This document shows, piece by piece, positions 50,186 through 57,996 of a stretch of DNA of 64,000 nt. Within the stretch, counting starts at the first letter, position 1; each line of letters opens with the position of its first letter. The stretch is taken from contig CAZGKW010000023.1 in assembly GCA_964526295.1 (NCBI GenBank), forward strand, positions 1-64,000, read 5' to 3'. The DNA comes from CAZGKW01 sp964526295 (GTDB taxonomy: Bacteria; Planctomycetota; Phycisphaerae; FEN-1346). The notes under the pieces are model-generated. The model was not told the DNA's origin, searched no databases, and worked only from the letters and a program-made list of their open reading frames with translations. The position numbers were made by a program, and so were the translations under genes.

Positions 50186-51280
50186 ATGCCGGACGATGAT
50201 CGACCGTCGAAGGAGCCATGGCTCGCCGTGAGCCTGTCTTGGCTGGTGGCCGGCCTGGGGCAGTTCTACGCCGGGACGTGGGTGTGGGGCCTCGTGTTCC
50301 TGTCCGTCTGGCTCGGCCTTCAGGCGGGGGCGTCGTGGCATCTCGGCGCGGCAAACGGCCGTCTCCTCTGGGGGGCCGTCCTCATCCTGGCGGCCCTGCT
50401 GCTGTGGCTGGCGAACGTCGTCCACACCTTCTTCGCCGCCCGGCGAAGAAACGCGCCCGCCGCAGAGCAGGAGCGGCGACGGGCCAAGGACCCCTTCCTG
50501 GCCGTCTTCCTGACGCTGGTCGTGCCGGGCGTCGGCCACCTCTACCTGAGGCGGTGGCTCGCGGGCGTGGGGCTGGTCGTCGGCACCGGGATCCTGCTGT
50601 TTACCAGCCCGGCCTTGGCCGAGCTCGCGGGCCTGGAGGCGGGACTGGTGGTCCATGCCGTCGTCCTCTCGGTTTACGAGGCCGGGGCGGCGCTGCTGGC
50701 CTATCGGACGGGCCGACCCGGACCCCGTCGCCGGCCGGGCGGTATGGCGGCCGTCTGCCTTCTCACAATGGTTCTGGGCGTCTTCCCCATGGCGGCGGCC
50801 CTGGTTCTGCGCGAACACGTGGTCGAGGCGTTTCGCGTCCCGACCGCCTCCATGGCCCCGACGCTTCAGCCCGACGACCACGTTCTGGCCTGGAAGCTGT
50901 CCTACGAGCCGGCGAGAGGCGACCTGGTCGTCCATCACTTGCCAGGCAGGCCCGACACTTCTCACATCAAGCGGCTTGCCGCCCTGCCGGGCGAGACGAT
51001 CGAGGTCCGCCCAGACGGCGTCTACGTGGACGGCATGCTGCTGACCGAGCCGCCGTTCGGCCAGATGGGCGGTATCTCGCCGCCGCCGCACCACGCGGAC
51101 CCCACCTGGGCGACCGAAGGCGACCCGTTCACGGTTCCGAAAGGGCACGTCTTCGTCCTTGGCGACAACATCGCCGAGTCCTCCGACAGCCGACACTTTG
51201 GCCCGGTTCCGCTGGAGTCGATCGTCGGCCGGGCCTACAAGCGGTACTGGCCGCCGGCGCGCGAAGGCCCGATCGAGTAG
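50186..51280 (+). CDS. lepB: Signal peptidase I with an N-terminal multi-span extension
   Basis: A 364-residue protein. The C-terminal part is signal peptidase I: VEAFRVPTASMAPTLQPDDHVL with the catalytic Ser222, RGDLVVHHLPG, HIKRLAALPGETIEV with catalytic Lys262, and the last box VFVLGDNIAESSDSRHFGPVP. The N-terminal 200 residues hold about six hydrophobic spans in two similar units: WLAVSLSWLVAGLGQFYAGTW..GLVFL and FLAVFLTLVVPGVGHLYLRRW..GVGL. Each resembles a TM2/DUF5683-like pair of helices (PGxGxFY motif). Ordinary LepB has one or two spans. It would cut signal peptides on the outer face of the inner membrane. Confidence 0.9.
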   Translation: MPDDDRPSKEPWLAVSLSWLVAGLGQFYAGTWVWGLVFLSVWLGLQAGASWHLGAANGRLLWGAVLILAALLLWLANVVHTFFAARRRNAPAAEQERRRAKDPFLAVFLTLVVPGVGHLYLRRWLAGVGLVVGTGILLFTSPALAELAGLEAGLVVHAVVLSVYEAGAALLAYRTGRPGPRRRPGGMAAVCLLTMVLGVFPMAAALVLREHVVEAFRVPTASMAPTLQPDDHVLAWKLSYEPARGDLVVHHLPGRPDTSHIKRLAALPGETIEVRPDGVYVDGMLLTEPPFGQMGGISPPPHHADPTWATEGDPFTVPKGHVFVLGDNIAESSDSRHFGPVPLESIVGRAYKRYWPPAREGPIE

Positions 51281-52029
51281 GCCGTCGACCATCTCCGTGC
51301 CGCCACTGGCCGCACTCAATGTCTCGTGGGGGCGGCCCCCCTGGGGCCCGCAGAATCGGCCTTCATGCCCCCGAAAATGCCGGTCGGGCCTTTTGGGCTT
51401 GACAGGGGGGCCTAACCGAATCATCATGATTTCAGCGGTGTCGGCCGAACGGCCGATAACTGGTAACAGGCGCGCCGCGCGATGCGGCGGCGCATGGTAA
51501 CAGGAGACAACCTGGTCCTTTAACCAAGGGAGACGGGGCGCGGAAGCGCTTCGCGAGTGGATGAGCCAGGGCTGACGGGGAGCAGCCGTTTCGGTCGGCA
51601 CGGCCCGGCCGGCCGGCCGCCGACCCGTGAGCCGATCCGTATTCCGAACCGACGCGGCAATCGGGCCCTTCAGGGCCCACGGACGCTGACCGGCGCAGGG
51701 CTTCACCGGGAGGATTTTGGTGAGACGTACGAGGACGTGTTCGCCGGCCCGAGGAATAACCACGGAGACCGTGACACGCTCCGTATGACCCCCTGCCCCG
51801 TGTCGGCCGATTTCTGAAGCGTCCGGCGCCTCGCCGGCGGACCGTGGCTCACCCTCCCGCCGCACCTTCCCCGGCCTCCCCCGTGCGGAACTCCGTCGAC
51901 CCGGAAGCGCCGCTCGATCGGCCCGATCGACGGCCGAGGCCGGCTCGCGAGCGGCCGGCTGTGCATCGCCGTTCCTTGCGGCGCCCCCCGGGCAGGTGTT
52001 CCGCCTCCGAATAGAAAGCGAGACGTTCC
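51281..52029. other. Long intergenic or leader region before rny
   Basis: This 749-base gap has no convincing gene on either strand. A promoter candidate lies at 51,399-51,427. Several short inverted repeats follow, among them TCGGCCGAACGGCCGA (about 51,442) and GGGCCCTTCAGGGCCC (about 51,663). GTGTCGGCCGA occurs twice (about 51,438 and 51,800). I could not match it to RNase P RNA, tmRNA, SRP RNA or a known riboswitch. Confidence 0.5.
51399..51427 (+). promoter_or_regulatory. Candidate promoter upstream of rny
   Basis: TTGACA (51,399-51,404), a 17-base spacer and CATCAT (51,422-51,427). If used for rny it would produce a leader of about 600 bases. Confidence 0.4.
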
Positions 52030-53604
52030 ATGATCCTAGCCCAGGCAGGTGTCTGGATCCCGACTGCGGCCGTCGTGGCCGCGGGCGTTGCCGCCGGGGT
52101 GGCCTATTACCTGACCCGGTCGGCCGCCGCCAAGCAGGCCCGCCAGGCCCAGTCCGAGGCCGAGAAGCTCCTCGAAGATGCCAAGCGCGACGCCGAGGCC
52201 CTCCGCAAGGAGGCCAAGGTCGAGGCCAAGGAGGAGGCCATCCGGGCCCGCGAAGCGTTCGAGAAGGAGACCACCGCCACCCGCGAGGAGCTCCGCGAAC
52301 GCGAACGTAAGGTCGACAAGCGCGAGGACGCCCTCGAAGCCAAGATGGAGACCCTGGCCAGCAAAGAGAAGACCATCGAGGCCGTGGAGAAGCGGACCCG
52401 CGAGATGCAGAAAGGCGTCGACGAACGGGAGCAGGAGCTGGAGCGGCTCATCAGCGACCAGAAGCAGCAACTCCACAAGATCGCCGGCCTGAACCAGGCC
52501 GATGCCCGGGCCATGCTCCTGGAGCGGATCGAGGCCGAGGTCCAGCACGAGGCCGCCGCCCTCGTCCAACGGGTCACCGAGCAGGCCCAGGAGACCGCCG
52601 ATGCGAAGTCCCGCGAGATCCTCGCCGGGGCCATCCAGCGGCTCGCCTCCGACTACACCGCCGAGGTCACCGTCGCCACCGTCGACATCCCCAGCGACGA
52701 CATGAAGGGCCGCATCATCGGCCGCGAGGGTCGCAACATCCGGGCCTTCGAGCGGGCCACCGGCGTCGACGTGATCGTCGACGACACGCCGGGCGTCATC
52801 GTCCTGTCGTCGTTCGACCCGGTCCGGCGCGAGATCGCCCGCCGGGCCATGGCCAAGCTCATCGCCGACGGCCGGATCCAGCCGCCGCGGATCGAGCAGA
52901 TCTCCTCGGAGGTCGAGAAGGAGGTCGAGCGCGACATCGTCGAGACCGGCAAGCAGATCGCCGTCGACACGGGCGTCCGCGGCCTCCACCCCAAGGAGGT
53001 CCACCTGCTGGGGCGGCTGAAGTACCGCACCAGCTACGGCCAGAGCGTCCTGGAGCACTCGATCGAGGTGGCCCACCTCTCGGCGATGCTGGCCGAGGAG
53101 CTGGGCCTCGACGCCCAGCTCGCCAAACGGGCCGGCCTGCTGCACGACATCGGCAAGGCCGTCGACCACGAGATGCAGGGCGGCCACCCGGAGATCGGGG
53201 CCGACCTGGCCCGGCGGTACAACGAGCCGCCCGAGGTCGTCGGGGCCATCGCCGGCCACCACGAGCCGAACCTGCCCGAGGCGCTCTACACGATGGTCGT
53301 GTCGGCGGCCGACGCCGTCAGCGCATCGCGGCCCGGGGCACGCCGCGAGACGCTGGAGAAGTACGTTCAGCGGCTCGAGAAGCTCGAAGGCGTCGCGAAG
53401 CGCCGCGAGGGCGTCGAGACGGCCTACGCCATTCAGGCCGGACGCGAGGTCCGCGTCATGGTCAACTCCGACGTCGTCGACGATGCGATGGCCCTGAAGC
53501 TCGCTCGGGACATCGCCAAGGACATCGAGGCCGAGCTGTCGTATCCCGGCGAGGTGAAGGTGACGCTGATCCGGGAACGGCGGGTCACGGAGTTCGCTCG
53601 TTAG
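52030..53604 (+). CDS. rny: Ribonuclease Y
   Basis: Membrane-anchored endoribonuclease that starts decay of many mRNAs. The 524-residue product has an N-terminal membrane helix ([20 protein letters not shown]), a long charged coiled coil (about residues 30-190), a KH domain with [29 protein letters not shown], and an HD domain with [34 protein letters not shown] and GHHEPN. The C-terminal [27 protein letters not shown] ends the family. The ymdB-like gene follows directly, as in Bacillus. Confidence 0.96.
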   Translation: MILAQAGVWIPTAAVVAAGVAAGVAYYLTRSAAAKQARQAQSEAEKLLEDAKRDAEALRKEAKVEAKEEAIRAREAFEKETTATREELRERERKVDKREDALEAKMETLASKEKTIEAVEKRTREMQKGVDEREQELERLISDQKQQLHKIAGLNQADARAMLLERIEAEVQHEAAALVQRVTEQAQETADAKSREILAGAIQRLASDYTAEVTVATVDIPSDDMKGRIIGREGRNIRAFERATGVDVIVDDTPGVIVLSSFDPVRREIARRAMAKLIADGRIQPPRIEQISSEVEKEVERDIVETGKQIAVDTGVRGLHPKEVHLLGRLKYRTSYGQSVLEHSIEVAHLSAMLAEELGLDAQLAKRAGLLHDIGKAVDHEMQGGHPEIGADLARRYNEPPEVVGAIAGHHEPNLPEALYTMVVSAADAVSASRPGARRETLEKYVQRLEKLEGVAKRREGVETAYAIQAGREVRVMVNSDVVDDAMALKLARDIAKDIEAELSYPGEVKVTLIRERRVTEFAR

Positions 53605-53681
53605 GGTGTCGCATCGAGCCCGCCGCGGAAGCGGCGGGACACGCACGCACGTGCTGTCGCAGTCGCCGTCCGAGGTGTTGC

Positions 53682-54566
53682 ATGGAATTCCGCGCCCTGC
53701 TGGTCGGCGACCTGGTCGGGAAGCCCGGCCGCCGCACGCTCGCCGCCGTCCTGCCCGACCTCCTGCGGGACCGCGAGATCGACGTGGTCGTCGTCAACGC
53801 CGAGAACGCCGCCGGCGGCTCCGGCATCGTCCCCTCGATCGTCGACGAGATCCACGCCGCGGGCGTCGACTGCATCACCCTGGGCGACCACTGCTTCCGC
53901 AAGAAAGAGGCGATCCCGCGCCTCAAGGAATCGGAGCGGCTCATCCGCCCGGCGAACCTCCCCCTTGAGGCCGTCGGCCGCGGCTGGACCGTCCTCGAGA
54001 GCCAGTCGGGCTTCCCCTTCGCCGTGGTCAGCCTGCTCGGCCGAACGTTCATGAAGCCCGTGGCCGACTGCCCGTTTCACGCCGTCGACCGGGCCCTTGC
54101 GGAGATCGGCTCGAAGGCCCGCTTGGTGTTCGTCGACGTCCACGCCGAGGCCACCAGCGATCACATCGCCATGGGGTGGTACCTCGACGGCCGGGTCACC
54201 GCCGTGTTCGGCACGCACACCCACGTCCAGACGGCCGACGAGCGGGTCCTGCCGAAGGGGACGGCCTACATCACGGACCTCGGGATGACCGGCCCGCACG
54301 ACGGGGTCCTGGGCCGGCGCAAGGACAAGGTCCTCTCGTTCCTCCTGACGTCCATGCCCACGCATTTCGACGTGTCCAAGGGCGACCTGCGGATGTGCGG
54401 GGCCCTCGTCACCGCCGACACCGAAACCGGCCGGGCGACGGCAATCGAGCGGATCGTGGTCGCACCGCCCGAACCGAAGCCCGAGAAAGCCGAGGAGCAG
54501 GCGGAGGCGGCCGCCGGATCGGCCGATGACAAGGCCGGCGACGAGGCCGACGCGTCAAGCGGCTGA
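53682..54566 (+). CDS. ymdB: YmdB-family metallophosphoesterase
   Basis: A 294-residue metallophosphoesterase. Metal-site motifs: LVGDLVGKPGRRTL, VVVNAENAAGGSG, ITLGDHCFRKKE (GNH-like; His after Asp), RPANLP, FVDVHAEATSDHIAMGWYLDG and FGTHTHVQTADERVLPKGTAYITDLGMTGP. In Bacillus YmdB cleaves cyclic nucleotides and is encoded next to rny; the order is the same here. The last 40 residues are an acidic Ala/Glu-rich tail (KAEEQAEAAAG) that the core family lacks. The ATG at 53,682 follows rny by 77 bases. Confidence 0.93.
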   Translation: MEFRALLVGDLVGKPGRRTLAAVLPDLLRDREIDVVVVNAENAAGGSGIVPSIVDEIHAAGVDCITLGDHCFRKKEAIPRLKESERLIRPANLPLEAVGRGWTVLESQSGFPFAVVSLLGRTFMKPVADCPFHAVDRALAEIGSKARLVFVDVHAEATSDHIAMGWYLDGRVTAVFGTHTHVQTADERVLPKGTAYITDLGMTGPHDGVLGRRKDKVLSFLLTSMPTHFDVSKGDLRMCGALVTADTETGRATAIERIVVAPPEPKPEKAEEQAEAAAGSADDKAGDEADASSG

Positions 54567-54786
54567 GCACCGACGCGCCGCCGTCGAGCCCGGCGAACCG
54601 ATACCTCTCGTTACGGGAGAGTGGCTGCGAGCGAAGCTCTGCCCGCCCCGCCGGCCTGGCCATCCAGCCCTTCTCGTCCCCGGTACGCTGCCCGGTCGTA
54701 GGAAGCTGGTTGGCCGGCATATCCCGCAACGGCGGCTGGGAAACCAGGCCGGAAGTGCTGAGGGGGCCCTCGGCGGCGCTTGCGTG
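54567..54786. other. Intergenic stretch before the ADP-ribosyltransferase operon
   Basis: No gene recognised. CTGGTTGGCCGG and CTGGGAAACCAGG at about 54,707-54,757 can pair into a hairpin, and CAGGCCGGAAG nearby faintly recalls the SRP RNA loop, but the rest of that signature is missing. Confidence 0.4.
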
Positions 54787-54815
54787 TTGACGTAGGGATT
54801 GCCTACCTCTAGAAT
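54787..54815 (+). promoter_or_regulatory. Strong promoter of the three-gene operon
   Basis: TTGACG (54,787-54,792), a 17-base spacer, and TAGAAT (54,810-54,815). Transcription would start near 54,822, about 45 bases ahead of the GTG of the first gene. CCCCCAGTATAGGGG just downstream (54,819-54,833) is a short inverted repeat at the expected start site and could be an operator. Confidence 0.65.
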
Positions 54816-54866
54816 CTGCCCCCAGTATAGGGGTAAGATGAAGCGCGTAGCGAAAGGCTGCCGATA

Positions 54867-55457
54867 GTGGTGAAAGCCGCACTCACTGTGAGTGTTCCGC
54901 GCGCTTTCGAAGGAGGCGTGATCGAGGACGCATTTCATGGCACTGATGCGGTGGCAGCTCGCTCGATTATGGAGAGCGGATTCCGCCAAGGGTCAGGCTT
55001 GGGGATGTATGGTCCAGGAGTGTATTTTTTCGAAGGTGACTACAACGCCGCGTTCATGTGGGCAAGGGACCATGCGAAGGCACCCAGCCCAGTTGTCCTG
55101 CGTTCACGGCTGGCACTTGGGCGCACCCTTTACCTGAATCTGCTGGGGCCGGAACTTCAACGATTCAAAGAACGCTTGCAGCAGCGCTTGGCTCGACCGG
55201 TCAAGGATTCACAGGCCTACGCGGTTCTGAGGGCCCAGCTGGCGAGATGCAACGTGGTGGATTCCATCAAGGCGGTGCGTGCGATTTCCCGAAGGGAGCG
55301 CCCGAAGAGACAGTCGAAGACGCCGGGAATGCGTGCCGAAGTGGTGGTTGTGCCGCTGGATCCTGCACGAGCTTCGCCCCTCGAAGCGCTTGAGCCTGGC
55401 GAGTTGTCCTCATCTACGCCACTCGCGCTATGGGAGAATCAGAGCAATGGAACTTGA
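54867..55457 (+). CDS. PARP-like ADP-ribosyltransferase, putative toxin
   Basis: A 196-residue protein with the layout of a PARP-type ADP-ribosyltransferase domain. EDAFHGTDAVAARSIMESGFRQG holds the NAD-binding His24-Gly-Thr; GLGMYGPGVYFFEGDYNAAFMWA holds the Tyr53 of the GxYF motif and the following helix; VVLRSRLALGRTLYLNL is the next strand. AEVVVVPLD near residue 157 is a candidate for the third (Glu) motif. Homology is judged from these motifs only. As first gene of a tight operon ending in a SecB-like chaperone it is most likely a toxin that modifies a protein, tRNA or DNA. GC is visibly below the core genes. GTG start at 54,867; GTG at 54,870 is equally possible. Confidence 0.7.
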   Translation: MVKAALTVSVPRAFEGGVIEDAFHGTDAVAARSIMESGFRQGSGLGMYGPGVYFFEGDYNAAFMWARDHAKAPSPVVLRSRLALGRTLYLNLLGPELQRFKERLQQRLARPVKDSQAYAVLRAQLARCNVVDSIKAVRAISRRERPKRQSKTPGMRAEVVVVPLDPARASPLEALEPGELSSSTPLALWENQSNGT

Positions 55458-55776
55458 AATTACATTTAGTGACGAAGAGTTGCTGCGCATAATGGAGGCC
55501 CCAGGCGAAGACGCCCGCACCATCTTTGCCGAGGGTTATTGCCTTCCCGAGGCCTACCCTGCGCCCGCGGGACAGGTTGCCTGCGAGTATCTTCTGCCGT
55601 GGTCTCAGCAGACCGTATACCGGTGGGAGTACGACTTGCGCCTTGAGGCCAACTGGGCAGCCGTGGCACATCCCTTCGCTGGAGCGCCGAGGGTACAACG
55701 TAGCGTGTGTCCTATCTGGGCGCGCGACGATTTGCAGGCAGGCGTTCGAGACTGCGGTGGAAAGCAAGCCGCATGA
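55447..55776 (+). CDS. Small unknown protein, putative antitoxin; possible frameshift
   Basis: No family recognised. The ATG overlaps the end of the previous gene by 11 bases. The open frame gives 109 residues: ELEITFSDEELLRIMEAPGED, GQVACEYLLPWSQQTVYRWEYDLRLEANWAAVAH, then a tail that looks less like protein. If one base is skipped at about 55,672 (in ATCCCTTC), the other frame reads PSLERRGYNVACVLSGRATI and CRQAFETAVESKPHEGVV. That frame stops at 55,789, overlapping the next ATG as ATGA. So the true product is probably about 113 residues with a +1 shift or a sequence error. Position between toxin-like and chaperone genes suggests an antitoxin. Confidence 0.6.
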   Translation: MELEITFSDEELLRIMEAPGEDARTIFAEGYCLPEAYPAPAGQVACEYLLPWSQQTVYRWEYDLRLEANWAAVAHPFAGAPRVQRSVCPIWARDDLQAGVRDCGGKQAA

Positions 55777-55785
55777 GGGGGTCGT

Positions 55786-56346
55786 ATGACCGCTGGAGAG
55801 CCAGTTCAGGGCTATCGCTTGCATCCGGTCAGGCTTCAGTTCGTTTACCTGAAACGGTTGGCCTTTGACGCTAACTATCTGCCGAAGGAACTGCCGTCAG
55901 GTCTATTCCGATTGGCCGAATCAGGACAATGGCGGGTGAATGTCAGCGGAAACGTGCATGGCAACCGTGCTACCGTCGTGGCGTCTGTTGAGGCATCTTT
56001 CGAGCAGGGCCGAGAGGTACTGGGCACGGAGAGGCAGCAGCGAGAAGTCGCCTCAGAGAGCTTGGGTCAATACGAAGACCCGTACCAACTTGAGGTCGAG
56101 GTGGTTGCTGGTTTCCTGTTTGACCCGTCTGAGATCAGCGAGGATGAGGTTGACAAATGGTGCAAGCTTGGCTCATTCTTCGTACTCGCTCCATATGTCC
56201 GGGACGTTATCGCGCGCGTTACAAGGGAGTCGGGCTTCCCCGAGATCCTGCTTCCGCTGTTGGAAGTCCCCACCTTCCGCGCCCCTGCAACCCGTAACCT
56301 TCAGCAGCAGGGCGCGGCTCCGGGCCCTGGCCGCCCGCCCGAGTGA
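55786..56346 (+). CDS. SecB-like chaperone
   Basis: A 186-residue protein with the SecB fold pattern. VRLQFVYLKRLAFDANYLPKELPS corresponds to the first strand and helix region of SecB; WRVNVSGNVHGNRATVVASVEASF to the beta-sheet; and LGSFFVLAPYVRDVIARVTRESGFPEILLPLLEVPTF (about residues 128-164) is close to the SecB signature (FPYAR..I..LV.RG.FP.L.L.PVNF). A Pro/Gln-rich tail follows. SecB-like genes at the end of toxin-antitoxin operons encode dedicated chaperones that protect the antitoxin. The ATG at 55,786 follows GAGGGGG and overlaps the alternative end of the previous gene. Confidence 0.78.
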   Translation: MTAGEPVQGYRLHPVRLQFVYLKRLAFDANYLPKELPSGLFRLAESGQWRVNVSGNVHGNRATVVASVEASFEQGREVLGTERQQREVASESLGQYEDPYQLEVEVVAGFLFDPSEISEDEVDKWCKLGSFFVLAPYVRDVIARVTRESGFPEILLPLLEVPTFRAPATRNLQQQGAAPGPGRPPE

Positions 56347-56489
56347 AGGCCTTCGTGTTTTGTCTGCAGCGTGGCTCAGGGGCACTCGTTGGTCCACCAT
56401 CCGCCACCGCAGGACGCGCGGGTTCGACGTCCTTGCCACGTTTCCCACTCAAGTCGTCGGGGTACAAACTGCGTTGAGAGGAGGTCCCC

Positions 56490-57584
56490 GTGAGGCGCCG
56501 CCGGTTCCTCCAAGCCGCCCTCGTCGGCGGGGCCGCCCTCGCCGCCGGAAAGGAGGCCCTCGTGGTCGGCACCGAGACGCCCGACTCCGGGCCCGGCGCG
56601 ACGGCCCGCCGCCTCGCCCGGAAGCTACCCCGCTGGCGGGGCTTCAACCTGCTGGAGAAGTTCCGGGCCGAGCGCGACCGCCCGTTCGTCGAGACCGACT
56701 TCGCGTGGATGGCCGAGTGGGGCTTCGACTTCGTCCGACTGCCGATGGACTACCGCTGCTGGACGGACGCGAAGGACCCGGAGAAGCTCGACGAGCGGGT
56801 CCTCGGCGAGGTCGACGCCTGCATCGCGATGGGCCGCAAGCGCGGCGTCCACGTCTCGCTGAACCTGCACCGGGCCCCCGGCTACACGGTCGCCCGGCCG
56901 CCCGAGACGCTCGACCTCTGGACCGACCAGGAGGCCCGGCGCCGGTTCGACTTCCAGTGGGCCGCCTTTGCCCGGCGGTATCGCGGCGTGCCGCCCGAGG
57001 CCCTCAGCTTCGACCTGGTGAACGAGCCGGCCCACGTTGACGCGGGCGTCTATGCGGAAGTCGCCCGCCGGGCCGTTGCCGCCATCCGGGCCGAGGACCC
57101 CGAGCGGCTCATCATCTCGGACGGCCTCCGGTGGGGACGCGACCCGATCCCGGAGCTCGCCGACCTCGGCATCGCCCAGTCGACCCGCGGCTACGACCCG
57201 ATGCCGATCAGCCACTGGAAGGCCTCCTGGGTGGGCGGCGAGCGGTGGCCGAAGCCCACCTGGCCCCTGAAACAGGGCGGCAGGACGCTCGACAAGGCTT
57301 GGCTGCGGGAGGACCGCATCGGGCCGTGGAAGGCCCTCGAGCGGAAGCGCGTCGGCGTCCACGTCGGCGAGTGGGGGGCATTCAAGCACACGCCGCACGA
57401 CGTGGTCCTGGCCTGGATGAGGGACTACCTGGAGCTGTGGAGGGAGGCGGGGTGGGGGTGGGCCCTGTGGAACTTCCGCGGGCCGTTCGGGGTGCTCGAC
57501 TCGGGCCGCACCGACGTCGCCTACGAGGACTTCATGGGCCACCAGCTCGACCGCCGGATGCTCGGTCTCCTCCGCGCTCTCTGA
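56490..57584 (+). CDS. Glycoside hydrolase family 5 (cellulase-type)
   Basis: A 364-residue Tat-exported glycosidase. The N-terminus is RRRRFLQAALVGGAALAAGKEAL (twin-arginine signal). The (beta/alpha)8 GH5 core has RGFNLLEKF, FVRLPMDYRCW, HVSLNLHRAPGY, SFDLVNEPAH with the acid/base Glu179, and GVHVGEWGAF with the nucleophile Glu294. WALWNFRGPFGVLDS near the end is typical of the family. Substrate (beta-glucan, mannan or other) cannot be decided. The start is GTG at 56,490 after GAGAGGAGG. It is followed by a symporter gene after a repeat-filled gap. Confidence 0.9.
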   Translation: MRRRRFLQAALVGGAALAAGKEALVVGTETPDSGPGATARRLARKLPRWRGFNLLEKFRAERDRPFVETDFAWMAEWGFDFVRLPMDYRCWTDAKDPEKLDERVLGEVDACIAMGRKRGVHVSLNLHRAPGYTVARPPETLDLWTDQEARRRFDFQWAAFARRYRGVPPEALSFDLVNEPAHVDAGVYAEVARRAVAAIRAEDPERLIISDGLRWGRDPIPELADLGIAQSTRGYDPMPISHWKASWVGGERWPKPTWPLKQGGRTLDKAWLREDRIGPWKALERKRVGVHVGEWGAFKHTPHDVVLAWMRDYLELWREAGWGWALWNFRGPFGVLDSGRTDVAYEDFMGHQLDRRMLGLLRAL

Positions 57585-57996
57585 AGCGTCTTGTTGACCG
57601 CAGAGCAAGCCGAGACCGTAGAGAACAGATAGTATCGGAAGCATACTATGTGACGGCAGCCACCTGGGGTCGTCATCCCGAGCGACGTCCCGGCTTGCCG
57701 GGAGGGGGTCGAGGAACCTCGCCGCGGTGTTTTCCCGACTCCAGTTGGCCGCTGCAACAGCAGCCACAGCGAGTCCCCCACTCGCCATCGCCTCACCCCG
57801 GCTTCGTCGGGACTCGCTCAGGGCCGCTCGAGATGATGCGTCCCTGCGTTTCGCCCCCTTTGGATCCTGAGCTTCTCAGTTTTTGCTCTTGATCGGTTTT
57901 CCTTTGCGTTCTTGGCGGTCTTTGCGGTTTCATTCTCTCTTGCGGTTCCATTTCCGTGCCCGGCCTGACGAAGCGACCTCTGGCTAAGGGGCGGCG
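57585..57996. repeat. Intergenic region of dispersed repeats
   Basis: The region is bracketed by inward-facing CGCAGAG-type repeats: GACCGCAGAGCAAGCCGAGA at 57,597 and TTGCGTTCTTGGCGGTCTTT at 57,904. Inside lies a longer element starting GTCATCCCGAGCGACG (57,672) and ending CTCAGGGCCGCTCGAGATGATG (57,817-57,838), with reverse-complementary ends. TAGTATCGGAAGCATACTA (about 57,631) is another small palindrome. No gene is visible. Confidence 0.65.

Noticed and set aside
51281..52029. tmRNA, RNase P RNA or 6S RNA in the gap before rny
   Set aside because: None of the conserved core sequences of these RNAs could be found.
54690..54786. Possible SRP RNA ahead of the three-gene operon
   Set aside because: Only CAGGCCGGAAG fits; the GGAAGCAG part of the conserved loop and the pairing arms are missing.
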